From assembly GCF_013410405.1 (NCBI RefSeq), contig NZ_JACCFK010000001.1, positions 558,001-622,000 of the forward strand: a DNA stretch of 64,000 nucleotides, written 5' to 3'. This DNA is from Amycolatopsis endophytica. Its GTDB lineage: Bacteria; Actinomycetota; Actinomycetes; Mycobacteriales; Pseudonocardiaceae. Shown one piece after another: positions 48,466 through 57,557 of the stretch. Positions within the stretch are counted from its first letter, which is position 1, and each line of letters opens with the position of its first letter. Both the position numbers and the translations under genes were made by a program. The notes under the pieces are model-generated. The model was not told the DNA's origin. It was given only the letters and a program-made list of their open reading frames with translations, and did not search any database.

Positions 48466-49656
48466 ATGAAGTTGCCCCGCCCCTACTGGCGCCTGTGGTC
48501 CGCCGCCGCGGTGGACAACGTCGGGGACGGCGCTTTCACCGCGGCGGTGCCGTTGCTGGCCGCGCAGCTCACCCACCGGCCGGTGCTGGTCTCGGCGGTT
48601 TCCGCGGCGTCCTACGCGCCGTGGCTGGTCTTTTCGCTGCCGTTCGGCGCGCTCGTCGACCGGTACGACCGCCGTCGGCTGATGGTTCTCTCGCAGATCA
48701 CCCAGACCGGCATCATGGCTTTCACCGCGCTGGCCGTCGTGACCGGATGGTTCGGGATCGGCCTGCTCGTCGCGATGGCGTTCACGCTGGGCGCGTGCGA
48801 GGTCGTCTTCGGCAACGCGGCGCAGGCGATCGTTCCCGATCTGGTCGCGCCCGATCTGCTGCACCGGGCGAACGGGTACCAGAACACGGTGACGTACCTG
48901 GGTCAGCAGTTCCTCGGCCCGCCGGTCGGCAGTGCCCTGTTCACGGTGGCCGCGGCCGCGCCGTTCGGCCTGAACGCGGTGTCGTTCGCGGGTTCCGCCG
49001 TCCTGATCGCCGGTCTGCCCCGGATCACGCGGACCGTCACGCCGCGACCGCTCGGCGCGGCGATCAAGGACGGCCTGCGGTGGCTGTGGCGTCACCGCAG
49101 GCTTCGCACCCTGGCCCTGCTGCTGGGCGTCAACACCTTCTGCTTCGCGATGGGCACTTCGACGCTCGTCCTGCTGGCCACGCACACGCTGCACGCCACC
49201 GCCGCCGGCTACGGGGTTCTCCTGGCGGCAGCCGCGGTGGGCGGCGCCATCGGCGGTTTGGTCAACGCGCGCCTCGTGGCGTGGCTCGGCGCACTGCCCG
49301 CCCTGCTGCTGTCACTGGGGGGCAACGTCGTCGCGTTCCTGGCCATCGGCGCCGCACCCGCGCTGCCGGCGCTCGCCGCGCTGCTGGCGGTCAGCGGGTT
49401 CGCCACCACGATCTGGAACGTCCTCGCCCTGACCCTGCGGCAACAGCAGGTGCCCGACGACCTGCGGGGCCGGGTCAACAGCGTCTACCGGATGATCGGC
49501 TGGGGGCTGATGCCACTCGGCGCGCTGGCGGGCGGAGCCGTCGCCGCCGCGCTCGGCACCCGCGCCCCGTTCCCGGTCGCGGGCGCGATCCGCGGCGTCG
49601 CGCTACTCGCGGCCCTGCCCGTTCTGCTGCGCGACCTCCGCCACCCCGGCGACTGA
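48466..49656 (+). CDS. MFS transporter
   Basis: 396 residues with 12 predicted membrane helices. The loop 2-3 motif of the MFS appears as GALVDRYDRRRLMVLSQ, and helices such as LLGVNTFCFAMGTSTLVLL and PVLLRDLRHPGD at the end complete it. Similar actinobacterial proteins are usually called multidrug or macrolide efflux (MefA-like) exporters. Divergent from rox, suggesting joint control and a possible resistance role. Could also serve the lanthipeptide operon 3 kb away (weak inference). Confidence 0.85.
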   Translation: MKLPRPYWRLWSAAAVDNVGDGAFTAAVPLLAAQLTHRPVLVSAVSAASYAPWLVFSLPFGALVDRYDRRRLMVLSQITQTGIMAFTALAVVTGWFGIGLLVAMAFTLGACEVVFGNAAQAIVPDLVAPDLLHRANGYQNTVTYLGQQFLGPPVGSALFTVAAAAPFGLNAVSFAGSAVLIAGLPRITRTVTPRPLGAAIKDGLRWLWRHRRLRTLALLLGVNTFCFAMGTSTLVLLATHTLHATAAGYGVLLAAAAVGGAIGGLVNARLVAWLGALPALLLSLGGNVVAFLAIGAAPALPALAALLAVSGFATTIWNVLALTLRQQQVPDDLRGRVNSVYRMIGWGLMPLGALAGGAVAAALGTRAPFPVAGAIRGVALLAALPVLLRDLRHPGD

Positions 49657-49741
49657 GGTCGCGCCCTGCCCGGTCTCGCGGTTGCCACGCCGCGACCTCC
49701 GTTCGTCGCGGTAGGATCGGTGGATCCGGAGGGGGAATTCC

Positions 49742-50521
49742 ATGGGGGAACGCGAGTCGCGGCGGGCGGAAGCGGGCGTGCCGTTCGTCTTCGACGTCGA
49801 CGGCACCACCTGTTTCGACGGGAATCACCTGCCCCGCGACATCGTCGAAGCGATCCTGCGGTGCCGGTCCCGGCATCCGGTCGTCTTCGCCTCGGCCCGG
49901 CCGATCCGTGACCTCGTGCCGGTGCTCCCCGGTGAACTGTCCGACGCCCCGCTCGTCGGCGGCAACGGGGCGTTCACCCGCGCGAACGGCCACATCGAGG
50001 TCACGAAGTTCAGCGACGACGTCCGTGGCGCGATCGACGGGATCATCGACCGGTACGAGCTGGAGTACCTCATCGACAGCTCGTGGGACTACAGCTACCA
50101 CGTCAAGCGGGACCGGGAGATCCTCGGCCGCGTGGACCAGGCCGGCCTGGCGAAGCGGGTGGCGCGGGAGTCGCTGGCCGAGTACGTGAAGGTGGTCCTG
50201 TTCGGCCTCGGCGACGTCGCCATGACCGAGCTGACGCACCTCGGCGTGACGATCAACGTCCACCGGTCCGAAGACCTCGTGGACCTGGCACCGGGGCTCG
50301 TCGACAAGGCGATGGGCCTGTCCGCGCTGGGCATCCCGGCCGGTGGCTACGTCGCGTTCGGCAACGACCAGAACGACCTGCGCATGTTCGAGGACGCCGC
50401 CTACGCGGTGTGCGTGGGCGACTCGGACGCGGGCAGGCTCGCCGCCCGCGTCATCACGCGGGCGGAGGTCGCCGAGGCCATCGACGCGTTGTCGAGCACC
50501 GCCGCGATCGGCTCCTACTGA
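49742..50521 (+). CDS. HAD-superfamily phosphatase (Cof/SPP-like)
   Basis: 259 residues. The DxD motif lies in FVFDVDGTTCFDG, motif II in VFASARPI, and motif IV in AFGNDQNDLRMFEDA. The type IIB cap (residues about 80-190) marks the Cof/YbjI group, which hydrolyses sugar phosphates or similar. The substrate is unknown. The ATG is preceded by GGAGGGGGAATTCC, a strong ribosome site. Confidence 0.88.
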   Translation: MGERESRRAEAGVPFVFDVDGTTCFDGNHLPRDIVEAILRCRSRHPVVFASARPIRDLVPVLPGELSDAPLVGGNGAFTRANGHIEVTKFSDDVRGAIDGIIDRYELEYLIDSSWDYSYHVKRDREILGRVDQAGLAKRVARESLAEYVKVVLFGLGDVAMTELTHLGVTINVHRSEDLVDLAPGLVDKAMGLSALGIPAGGYVAFGNDQNDLRMFEDAAYAVCVGDSDAGRLAARVITRAEVAEAIDALSSTAAIGSY

Positions 50522-50771
50522 CGGGCCCGCCGCACGGATGTGTGCGGGTTGCTGCCGTCCGGCGCGGGAACACGCCGTCCGGCACGCTTCTCGGCTCGCC
50601 GGGTGCGCAGCTGCACGCACGACCCGCAACGCCGACACCCGCCACCGCAGCGGCAGGTCCGGGTCCCGCACTCGTCGTGCGTGCACGGTGAGCCCGTTTT
50701 CGCCGATCCACAATAGACGGAATCTGCGCCGACACCGACACGGCCGCGGCCCGGCGGGCGGCGAAGTCGGC

Positions 50772-50777
50772 TAGCCT
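50772..50777 (+). promoter_or_regulatory. -10 element of lepB, probably leaderless
   Basis: TAGCCT ends 6 bases before the GTG at 50784, with no ribosome-binding site, so transcription likely starts at the start codon. The rest of the 262-base gap upstream has no visible gene. Confidence 0.5.
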
Positions 50778-50783
50778 GGCGCC

Positions 50784-51569
50784 GTGGTCGAACCTGTGCC
50801 CCCCGGCGCCGCCGAGGACGAAACCCCGGATCCGGACGAGCGCGCCGAACCGGACGCGAAACGGCGCCGCAAACCGAAGAAGCAGCGCCCGTTCTGGGTC
50901 GAGCTGCCGATCCTGATCGTGGTGGCGCTGGTGCTCGCCTTCGTGTTCCAGCAGTTCCTGGGCCGGGTCTACACGATCCCGTCGGGCTCGATGGAAACGA
51001 CGCTGCACGGCTGCACCGGGTGCTACGGCGACAAGGTTCTCGTCGACAAGATCACCTACGATTTCACCGATCCCGCACCAGGCGACGTCGTGGTGTTCAA
51101 GGGCCCCGAAACGTGGGTGGGAACCGAGGCGAGCGGTCAGCGCTCGGACAACGCCGTGGTGCGCTTCTTCCAGAACATCGGCTCGGTGTTCGGACTGGCG
51201 CCGCCGGACGAGGACGACTTCGTCAAGCGGATCATCGCCACCGGCGGCCAGACCGTCGAGTGCTGCGACGCTCAGAACCGCGTCCTCGTGGACGGCGAGC
51301 CCCTGGACGAGCCCTACATCCACTGGGAGGACCCCGCCGACCGGCAGCAGGACTCCTTCCCGCCGGTCACGGTGCCGGACGGCTACGTCTGGGTGATGGG
51401 CGACAACCGCAACAACTCCTGCGACTCGCGCTGCCAGGGGCACGGCGGGGTCGCCGGAGCGGTACCGGTCGACAACATCATCGGCAAGGCCAGGGTCATC
51501 GTGCTCCCACCCGGCCGCTGGGGCGGGGTCAGCGACCACGATCCGCAAGCCCGGCGCACCGTCCACTGA
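50784..51569 (+). CDS. lepB: signal peptidase I
   Basis: 261 residues. A basic, Pro-rich cytosolic N-terminus (about 1-38) is followed by one membrane helix (LPILIVVALVLAFVFQQFL). The catalytic serine is in IPSGSMETTL and the catalytic lysine in DDFVKRIIATGGQTV; MGDNRNNSCDSR is box E. It cuts signal peptides from exported proteins on the outer face of the membrane. The HGCTGCYGD and ECCDAQN cysteines are typical of actinobacterial members. Confidence 0.93.
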   Translation: MVEPVPPGAAEDETPDPDERAEPDAKRRRKPKKQRPFWVELPILIVVALVLAFVFQQFLGRVYTIPSGSMETTLHGCTGCYGDKVLVDKITYDFTDPAPGDVVVFKGPETWVGTEASGQRSDNAVVRFFQNIGSVFGLAPPDEDDFVKRIIATGGQTVECCDAQNRVLVDGEPLDEPYIHWEDPADRQQDSFPPVTVPDGYVWVMGDNRNNSCDSRCQGHGGVAGAVPVDNIIGKARVIVLPPGRWGGVSDHDPQARRTVH

Positions 51570-51605
51570 GGACCACGCGCGGATCAGGCAGCTCCAGCAG
51601 GGGAA

Positions 51606-52190
51606 TCAGGACCTGCTGCCGAGGACCTGGCTGCGCATGGTCCGCCTGCCGGTCGCCGCGTAGGCTCGGTCGATCATCTTTTCCAGGTCGGCTGCGTCGT
51701 CTTCGCTCGTCACCCAGAGGGTGAACGCGGTACGGAACAGCGCGAGCGCGACCTCGACCTCGGCGACCGCGGTGAGATCGTCGATTCCCCGGTCGATCAG
51801 CACGTGAGCCAGAGCTTCGGCCCAGCACTGCAGCTTGAGCAGCTCACGTTCGGCGAGTTCGCGGTGTGCCCTGACCAGCGCCGCCCGCCGGGCGAGCCGC
51901 TCCCGCCGTGGAGTCAGGTCCGCGGCAAGGGCGGACAAGGCGTTCCGGAGCGCCCGGTCGAGCGGCTTGGGCCGCAGCGGCAGGGCGTCGACCAGGAGAC
52001 GCACCAGCCGGTCGCCGTCTCCGAAGAGCACCTCTCGCTTGTCTCGGAAGTGGCGGTAGAACGTGCGCTCGGTCACCCCAGCGCGTTCGGCGATGGCGAC
52101 GGCAGTGGTCTCGGTGTAACCGTCCAGCGTGAACAGCTCCAAGGCGGCTTCTTGGAGCCGCTCCCGGGACCGCTCCCGCCGATCGACCAT
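51606..52190 (-). CDS. TetR-family regulator of the patatin gene
   Basis: 194 residues. The start is RRERSRERLQEAALELFTLDGYTETTAVAIAERAGVTERTFYRHFRDKREVLF, a standard TetR helix-turn-helix, followed by a helical ligand domain. It is read away from the patatin gene, and two near-identical palindromes lie between them, so it very likely represses both. Confidence 0.9.
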   Translation of the reverse strand: MVDRRERSRERLQEAALELFTLDGYTETTAVAIAERAGVTERTFYRHFRDKREVLFGDGDRLVRLLVDALPLRPKPLDRALRNALSALAADLTPRRERLARRAALVRAHRELAERELLKLQCWAEALAHVLIDRGIDDLTAVAEVEVALALFRTAFTLWVTSEDDAADLEKMIDRAYAATGRRTMRSQVLGSRS

Positions 52191-52231
52191 TTCGCCACCC
52201 TACCCGGGTACAGGGCGGACGCCGCCATACC

Positions 52232-52285
52232 AATGGCAGATACTGACATTGGCTGATAGTGTCGTCAATGTCAGATACTGACATT
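52232..52285. promoter_or_regulatory. two 19-bp operator palindromes for the TetR regulator
   Basis: AATGTCAG-ATA-CTGACATT (52267-52285) is perfect; AATGGCAG-ATA-CTGACATT (52232-52250) has one mismatch. Centres are 35 bases apart, about three and a third helical turns. They lie between the divergent TetR (start 52190) and patatin (start 52312) genes. Confidence 0.85.
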
Positions 52286-52311
52286 CAGAGTGAGACGTGA
52301 GGAGTCCTCCC

Positions 52312-53163
52312 ATGACCCAGCCGACTCGGCATCCGTCGCGTGCGCTCGTGCTCGGCGGGGGCGGGGTGACCGGCATCGCGTGGGAGGTCGGCGTGCTGGC
52401 GGGGCTTGCCGCCGGGGGTGTCGACTGGAGCAAGGCCGCGTCGGTGATCGGAACCTCGGCGGGGTCGTTCGTGGGAACCGCGGTCGCCGGCGGTCACGAT
52501 TTGGATCGGCTCTTCGCCGCCCAGCTGGTCGCGGACGAGAACGAGGTGGACGTCAAGGCATCCGAGGCCACGATGCAGGCCTGGTGGGCGGCGCTCGAAG
52601 AGGGTGGCGACGATCCGCGCAAGGTCGGCGCGGCGATGGGGCGAATCTCCCAAGCCGACCCCGAGCCTGTGCCCGCGGCCGTCCGCCGCCGGGTCGTGGC
52701 CTCCCGTCTGGTCACCACCGACTGGCCGGCAAGCCTGGAGATCACCGCCATCGACGCCGACACCGGCGAACTGCACCTGTTCGACCGGCGCTCGGGCGTG
52801 ACACTCGCCGACGCCGTCGCCGCCAGCGGCGCGGTTCCCGGCGTATGGCCGCTCGAACGGTTCCAGGGCCGTTCCTGGGTGGACGGCGGAATGGTCTCCA
52901 CCACCAACGCAAAATTGGCCGCCGGGCACGACAAGATCGTCATCCTGGCGCCGATGCCCGCGGGCTACGGACGCATCCCCGGCGCGGCCGCGGATGCCGA
53001 AACGCCCGCCGAGAACGCCGAAGTCCGCCTCATCACACCCGACGAACACAGCGTCGAGGCCATCGGCCCCAACCCCTACGCTCCCCGACGCCGCCCAGCC
53101 GCCGCGCAGGCCGGACGGGCACAAGGTGCAGCTCTCGCGGACGAAGTTTCGGCGATGTGGTGA
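52312..53163 (+). CDS. patatin-like phospholipase
   Basis: 283 residues. The anion hole GGGGVTGIAWEVG comes first, the nucleophile serine is in GTSAGS (G-x-S-x-G), and the catalytic aspartate in VDGGMVS. These make a patatin Ser-Asp dyad that hydrolyses acyl lipids. No signal peptide. Expression is probably held off by the TetR gene at 51606 through the two palindromes. GAGGAG lies 7 bases before the ATG. Confidence 0.9.
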   Translation: MTQPTRHPSRALVLGGGGVTGIAWEVGVLAGLAAGGVDWSKAASVIGTSAGSFVGTAVAGGHDLDRLFAAQLVADENEVDVKASEATMQAWWAALEEGGDDPRKVGAAMGRISQADPEPVPAAVRRRVVASRLVTTDWPASLEITAIDADTGELHLFDRRSGVTLADAVAASGAVPGVWPLERFQGRSWVDGGMVSTTNAKLAAGHDKIVILAPMPAGYGRIPGAAADAETPAENAEVRLITPDEHSVEAIGPNPYAPRRRPAAAQAGRAQGAALADEVSAMW

Positions 53164-53169
53164 GTCCGT

Positions 53170-53640
53170 TCACTGTGGTGCGCCGCCGCTGACCACGAGG
53201 TGCTGACCGCTCACCCAGGACGCGAGGTCGCTCGCCAGGTACTCGGCGGCGTCCGCGACGTCCTCCGGGCGGGCGCGCCTTGTTCAGCTGCTTGAACGGG
53301 TCGTCGTCATCAATGGTCGTGAACACGCCGGCGCCTTCGATCGCGGTCGGCACGATCGTGTTGACCCCGTACAGACCGGTGCCGGGAACCGGGCTGATCG
53401 TGGTGCTCGATCCCGCGTAGATGATGCGGCCGTGTCGGCCACGTGCCTTCCCGCGTTCTTCAGGGCGAAGAACGTGCCCTTGGCGTTGATGGCGAACAGC
53501 TTGTCGAACTGCTCTTCGGTGTTCTGCAGAAGCGGCTCGTCGACCCCCTCGACATCGGCGTTCGCCTTCACCGCGATCGCGTTCACCCCATGCTTGGTGG
53601 TGATCAGCGCGACTTCACCCGACAGATCGGGTGGAGCAAC
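53170..53640 (-). pseudogene. broken short-chain dehydrogenase (SDR)
   Basis: Pieces of one SDR are spread over different frames: SGEVALITT..., then NADVEGVDEPLLQNTEEQFDK, NAKGTFFALKN, then, after a shift near 53425, GRIIYAGSSTTISPVPGTGLYG, then, after another near 53280, EDVADAAEYLASDLASWVSGQ and HLVVSGGAPQ at the stop. The glycine-rich cofactor loop near the start is missing and the expected YxxxK site is spoiled, with DNA lost in the middle. The gene is not functional. Confidence 0.85.
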
Positions 53641-53682
53641 CGCGCGACAAGTCCGCACGCGGCCTGCCGGTAAGGTCGGGGC

Positions 53683-54306
53683 ATGGTGGTCGGGCGGGTC
53701 GGCGCGGGCTCCGCGCCCGGCGAAGACGAGGTCCTCCTGCGCGGCATGGAGGCTTTCGCCGAGCTGGGGTACGACCGGGCGTCCGCGCGCGAGCTGGCCA
53801 AACGCCTCGGCGTCAACCACAACTTCATCAATGACCGCTACGGCTCCAAGGCCAACTTCTGGCGGGCCGTGGTCGACCGGGCGCTGCACTGGGAACAGCG
53901 GAAGCGTCAGGAAATCCTGGACGCCGAGATGGACGACGCCGACCGCGTCCGCGCCGTGATCGAGCTGTTCTACCGGGCTTCCGTCCACACGCCGTTGCTC
54001 GGCAGGCTGCTCGCCGACGAGTTCTGCCGGGAGTCCGAGCGCCTCGACTACTTCTTCGACAACTACGTCGCACCGACGCTCGCGTCATTGCAACCCGCCG
54101 TCGACCGGCTGGCCGCCGAGGGCCGCATTCCGGCCACACCGGCGGACGTACTGTTCTTCGCGTTGATCAGCCCGGTCGCGGGTCTCGTGCAGCTGCCGCT
54201 GGCGACCAGGCTGGGCCGCGAGCAGCCGATCACCACCGAAAGCCAGGAGCGCACCGCACGGCAGCTCGCCGACCTCGTCCTCAGCGGACTGTTCGGCAGG
54301 CGATAA
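53683..54306 (+). CDS. TetR-family transcriptional regulator
   Basis: 207 residues. The helix-turn-helix is FAELGYDRASARELAKRLGVNHNFINDRYGSKANFW. It was probably the regulator of the neighbouring SDR gene, which is now decayed, so it may have lost its target. Confidence 0.88.
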   Translation: MVVGRVGAGSAPGEDEVLLRGMEAFAELGYDRASARELAKRLGVNHNFINDRYGSKANFWRAVVDRALHWEQRKRQEILDAEMDDADRVRAVIELFYRASVHTPLLGRLLADEFCRESERLDYFFDNYVAPTLASLQPAVDRLAAEGRIPATPADVLFFALISPVAGLVQLPLATRLGREQPITTESQERTARQLADLVLSGLFGRR

Positions 54307-54429
54307 CCGAGTCCCACGGCCTCGTCGTTGCCGTCCGCCGCCGATCCCCTACCGGCACGTGCCGAACGCGGCCCCGTTGCAGGCCACCGCACCTGGATCA
54401 ACGATCAGGCGATGAAAAGAAGGCCAGCT

Positions 54430-55284
54430 TCAGGCGGCGACGTGGGCCGCGAGCCGTTCAGCGGCGGTGCGGGGCTCGCGGCCCAGCAGTTCGGCCAGCA
54501 GCGGACTGGTTTCGGTGAAGTAGCCGGCGCGGGCGGCCTGGTACCAGGTGAGCAGGAGCCGGGCCATCTGCTCCGGGACACCGGTCGCGATCTGCTCGGC
54601 GACCCACTGCTCGTCATCCAGGACGATGCGCTCAACACGGCTACCGGTGAGGTCGGAGGCGATCTTCGCGACGTCCTCGAAGGTGACGGCGTTGGACGCG
54701 GTGAGGTTGACGGGGCCGTCGAAGGAACGGTCACCGGCGAGAATGACCGCGGTGGCCTCGGCTATGTCGGCACGGTCGGTGTAGGGGACGGGGCCGTCTT
54801 GCGGCTGGGCGATCACGCCGGTCTGCCGCCACGGGCCGAGCACCTGGTCAAGTGGGCCGTAGGCGCCGTTGCGCAGTGCGGTCCAGGCGGCGCCCGAGTC
54901 GCCGAGGAGCGCCTCGGTGGCGATGTGGATGTCCGACGGCCGGTACGGGTTGCCGGGGACGGCGCCCTGCTGGCTGGTGTAGAGGATGTGCCGGGCCCCG
55001 GCCGCGACCGCGGCTTCGATGGCATTGCGGTGCAGGCTGACCACGTCGGCGTCCGGGTCGTTACCGGATACCAGAAGGACCTGGTCGGCACCGGCGAAGG
55101 CGGTGCGCAGCGCGGCCGGATCCTCGTAGGTGCCCTGCCGTACGCGTACGCCGCGGTCGGCGAAGTGCTGCGCCTTGGCGGTGTCGCGGACGCTGATGCC
55201 GATCTGGTCGGCGGGTACGCGCTTGAGGAGGTGCTCGACGGTGGTGCCGCCCAGCCCACCGGTGGCGCCAGTCACAACGATCAT
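54430..55284 (-). CDS. NmrA-like NAD(P)-binding oxidoreductase (QorB-like)
   Basis: 284 residues. The Rossmann start is MIVVTGATGGLGGTTVEHLL and the later VLLVSGNDPDADVVSLHRNAIEAAVAAGARHILYTS is typical of the NmrA/QorB atypical SDR group, which binds NAD(P)H and often reduces quinones or senses the redox state. The divergent TetR gene at 55399 is its likely regulator. Confidence 0.88.
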   Translation of the reverse strand: MIVVTGATGGLGGTTVEHLLKRVPADQIGISVRDTAKAQHFADRGVRVRQGTYEDPAALRTAFAGADQVLLVSGNDPDADVVSLHRNAIEAAVAAGARHILYTSQQGAVPGNPYRPSDIHIATEALLGDSGAAWTALRNGAYGPLDQVLGPWRQTGVIAQPQDGPVPYTDRADIAEATAVILAGDRSFDGPVNLTASNAVTFEDVAKIASDLTGSRVERIVLDDEQWVAEQIATGVPEQMARLLLTWYQAARAGYFTETSPLLAELLGREPRTAAERLAAHVAA

Positions 55285-55309
55285 GTTCTTGATCTCCCGG
55301 AATCACAAG

Positions 55310-55361
55310 TTGACCAACTGGGTCAGTTTCGCTCCTGGCTACGACCGTAGGTAAACTGACC
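55310..55361. promoter_or_regulatory. inverted repeats between NmrA-like and TetR genes
   Basis: TGACC-AACTG-GGTCA (55311-55325) is a perfect palindrome, and GGTCAGTTT (55321-55329) is complementary to AAACTGACC (55353-55361). Both are candidate TetR or promoter-overlapping sites. Confidence 0.55.
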
Positions 55362-55398
55362 ACAGGAGTCAAATTGCGCCGATGGACAGGACGGGACG

Positions 55399-55998
55399 GT
55401 GAGTGTGGTGCCTTCGGGATCCCGGCTGCGCGCCGACGCCCGGCGCAATTCCGAACAGATCCGCTCTGCCGCGATCGGCGCCTTCCAGGGGCAGGGCCTG
55501 ACGGTGCCGCTGGAGACGGTCGCCAAGGCGGCCGGGGTGAGCAAGGCGACGATCTTCAACCGGTTCGGCGGGCGGATCGGCCTCATCGAAGCCGTCATCG
55601 AAGAACTCGTGGCGAGTGAACTGTTCGCCGTCATCGACCGCGCTCGGGCCATCGATGACGTGGGCGAGCGGATCAAGTACTACGTCACCGCACTCCGCGA
55701 CCTCCAGTACCGCCAGCCCGCCTTCAACGACGTGCTGTTGCAGACGTATCCGCATTCGGCGCAGCTGATGGAGATCTGCCGGGCCGGAAGCCAGGCCAAC
55801 GAGGAGCTCGTCGCAGCGGCGCAAGCCGGCGATGCGCTGCGGCCGGAGTTCACGGCGGGTGACCTGCACGCACTCGTCCTGGACAACGCCCTCGCCCTCA
55901 AGCACGGCAAGCGGCCACCCCGGGACGACTACGACCGCCGCACCATCTACCTCCTGGACGGAATCCGGGGCCCCTCCGCCGCTTCTGGCAGAAGGTAG
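55399..55998 (+). CDS. TetR-family transcriptional regulator
   Basis: 199 residues. Helix-turn-helix: LTVPLETVAKAAGVSKATIFNRFGGRIGLIEAV. The GTG start gives the proper TetR N-terminus. Divergent from the NmrA-like gene, with palindromes between. Confidence 0.87.
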   Translation: MSVVPSGSRLRADARRNSEQIRSAAIGAFQGQGLTVPLETVAKAAGVSKATIFNRFGGRIGLIEAVIEELVASELFAVIDRARAIDDVGERIKYYVTALRDLQYRQPAFNDVLLQTYPHSAQLMEICRAGSQANEELVAAAQAGDALRPEFTAGDLHALVLDNALALKHGKRPPRDDYDRRTIYLLDGIRGPSAASGRR

Positions 55999-56034
55999 TC
56001 TCGCTCAGGCGTAACGTGAAGTCCTTCCGCCGGA

Positions 56035-56867
56035 TCAGGGGTGCAGCACGTACTTGCCGATGGCGTGGCGCTCTCCGAACAGCTGGAGCACCCGGCCGGC
56101 GTCGGCGAGTGGCGCGGTCGACGGTTGTCCCGGACGCAGCTTTCCACTCGCCACGGTGGCGAGGACGTCGGTGAGCAGCTTCGCGTTCCCGTGGGCTCCC
56201 CCGGCTTCGCTCGACCAGTGACCCCAGTCGACGCCGATGACGAAACGGTTGCGCAGCAGGACGATGTTGGACGGCAACCGCGGGATGTCACCGGACGCGA
56301 AGCCGAGCACGCAGAAACGTCCGCCCGTCGCCAGCGCGCGTAACGCGCTTTCCGCCGCGGGCCCGCCGACCGGGTCGATGACGACATCCGCGCCACCGCC
56401 GGTCGCGGCTCGGATGTCGTCCTTGAGGTTGTCGTAGCCGAGGACCACGTCGGCGCCCGCCTCCTTGGCCGCGGCGCGTTTGCCGTCGGTCGACGCCACC
56501 GCGACGACGTGGGCACCGAGGCTGCGCGCCACATCGACGGCGGCTGATCCGATGCCCCCGCTCGCGCCGAGGACGACGACGTGTTCGCCTGCCTCGATCT
56601 TGACGCGATGCGTGGTCGCGAAGGCCAGCGTCAGGTAGCTCTCCATGGCCGCGGCGACCTCGACGGACACGGCGCCGGGACGGCGACCTCGGCAGGCACC
56701 ACGATGTGGGAGGCGTAGGCGCCGCGGACGATGAGCCCGTCCACGAAACTGGCGCTGACGGCCGCCGCCTCGATGAGCACCTCACCGGGCCCCGGCCGCG
56801 GTGCCGGTTCCTCCACCACCCGCAGGGCACGGGGATCGCCGAACGCCTCGCAGACCACGCGTCGCAT
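56035..56867 (-). pseudogene. broken zinc-type/quinone oxidoreductase (MDR)
   Basis: The N-terminal part (MRRVVCEAFGDPRALRVVEE, from ATG 56867 with GGAGG upstream) jumps from FVDGLIVRG directly to AYASHIVVPAE, so about 50 residues of the GroES-like domain are lost. Near 56670 a frameshift moves the reading to VSVEVAAAMESYLTLAFATT and the NADPH-binding LGASGGIGSAAVDVARSLGA, which runs on to the end (RHAIGKYVLHP). Not functional as it stands. Confidence 0.85.
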
Positions 56868-57059
56868 GTGTTCCTCCGAAATCGATTGTGCCGCGGCGGT
56901 CACACCGTCCGAGGCCAGGAACAGCGCCGCACCGCACCGACCCCGGCGGCAACCTGTTCGCCGGGCAGACCCTCAGCCCGAACAGCGGCGACGTCACGCC
57001 AGAGGGCTCCCGTCCGGTTCCGGTGACCATCGCACCGGAACCGGGCGGTTACGTCGGCA

Positions 57060-57485
57060 TCAGGGGAGCGCACCGGCCTGCCGGAGGAGGGTCAGCGCGT
57101 CGGCGATCGCCCAGTGTTCGGCCATCTGCCCGTCCCGGTACCGCGCCACGTCCATGACCCGGAACTCGACCTGGTTCCCGGACGGGGGAACGCCGAACCA
57201 CGGGCCGGTGTGCCGCCCGCGAAACGTCTTGTGGGTGGCCACCAGGTCCCCGTCCCCGACACAGTGCAGGATTTCGACGCTGAGCCCGGTGAACGCCGCG
57301 TGCATGGCCGCCATGGTCGCCCGGACTCCGTCCCGGTCCGCTGGCTGTCCTGGTTCGACCGTGTGGTTGCGGAAGTCGGGATGGACGAGCGAGTCGATCA
57401 GCTCGAGCCGGCCCCGCTGTTGCACCTGCCCGACGAACAACCTCATCAGATCCACATTGGATTTTCCTTCGACTGCGTCCGTCAT
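57060..57485 (-). CDS. SnoaL-like polyketide-cyclase-fold protein
   Basis: 141 residues. The SnoaL/ester-cyclase pattern is seen in NVDLMRLFVGQVQQRGRLELIDSLVHPDFRNHT, GVRATMAAMHAAF and EFRVMDVARYRDGQMAEHWAIAD. These form a small cone-like fold used by cyclases and hydrolases of unknown substrates. ATG 57485 starts before the conserved helix; a longer reading at 57533 lacks support. Divergent from the LysR gene at 57556. Confidence 0.82.
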   Translation of the reverse strand: MTDAVEGKSNVDLMRLFVGQVQQRGRLELIDSLVHPDFRNHTVEPGQPADRDGVRATMAAMHAAFTGLSVEILHCVGDGDLVATHKTFRGRHTGPWFGVPPSGNQVEFRVMDVARYRDGQMAEHWAIADALTLLRQAGALP

Positions 57486-57542
57486 GGGTCGAGTGCACCA
57501 GCTGGGGCCGGCGTACACCAAGACCGAACGCACCCGCCACCT

Positions 57543-57557
57543 ATACCCTGACGGTAT
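57543..57557. promoter_or_regulatory. palindrome overlapping the LysR start codon
   Basis: ATACC-CTGAC-GGTAT is a perfect inverted repeat whose right arm ends inside the ATG of the LysR gene. Binding there could block its own synthesis and touch the SnoaL promoter. Confidence 0.5.

Noticed and set aside
56940..57059. A plus-strand peptide GGNLFAGQTLSPNSGDV that looks secreted-protein-like
   Set aside because: Too short, no start codon, and no neighbouring matching piece; may be a tiny gene scrap but cannot be supported.
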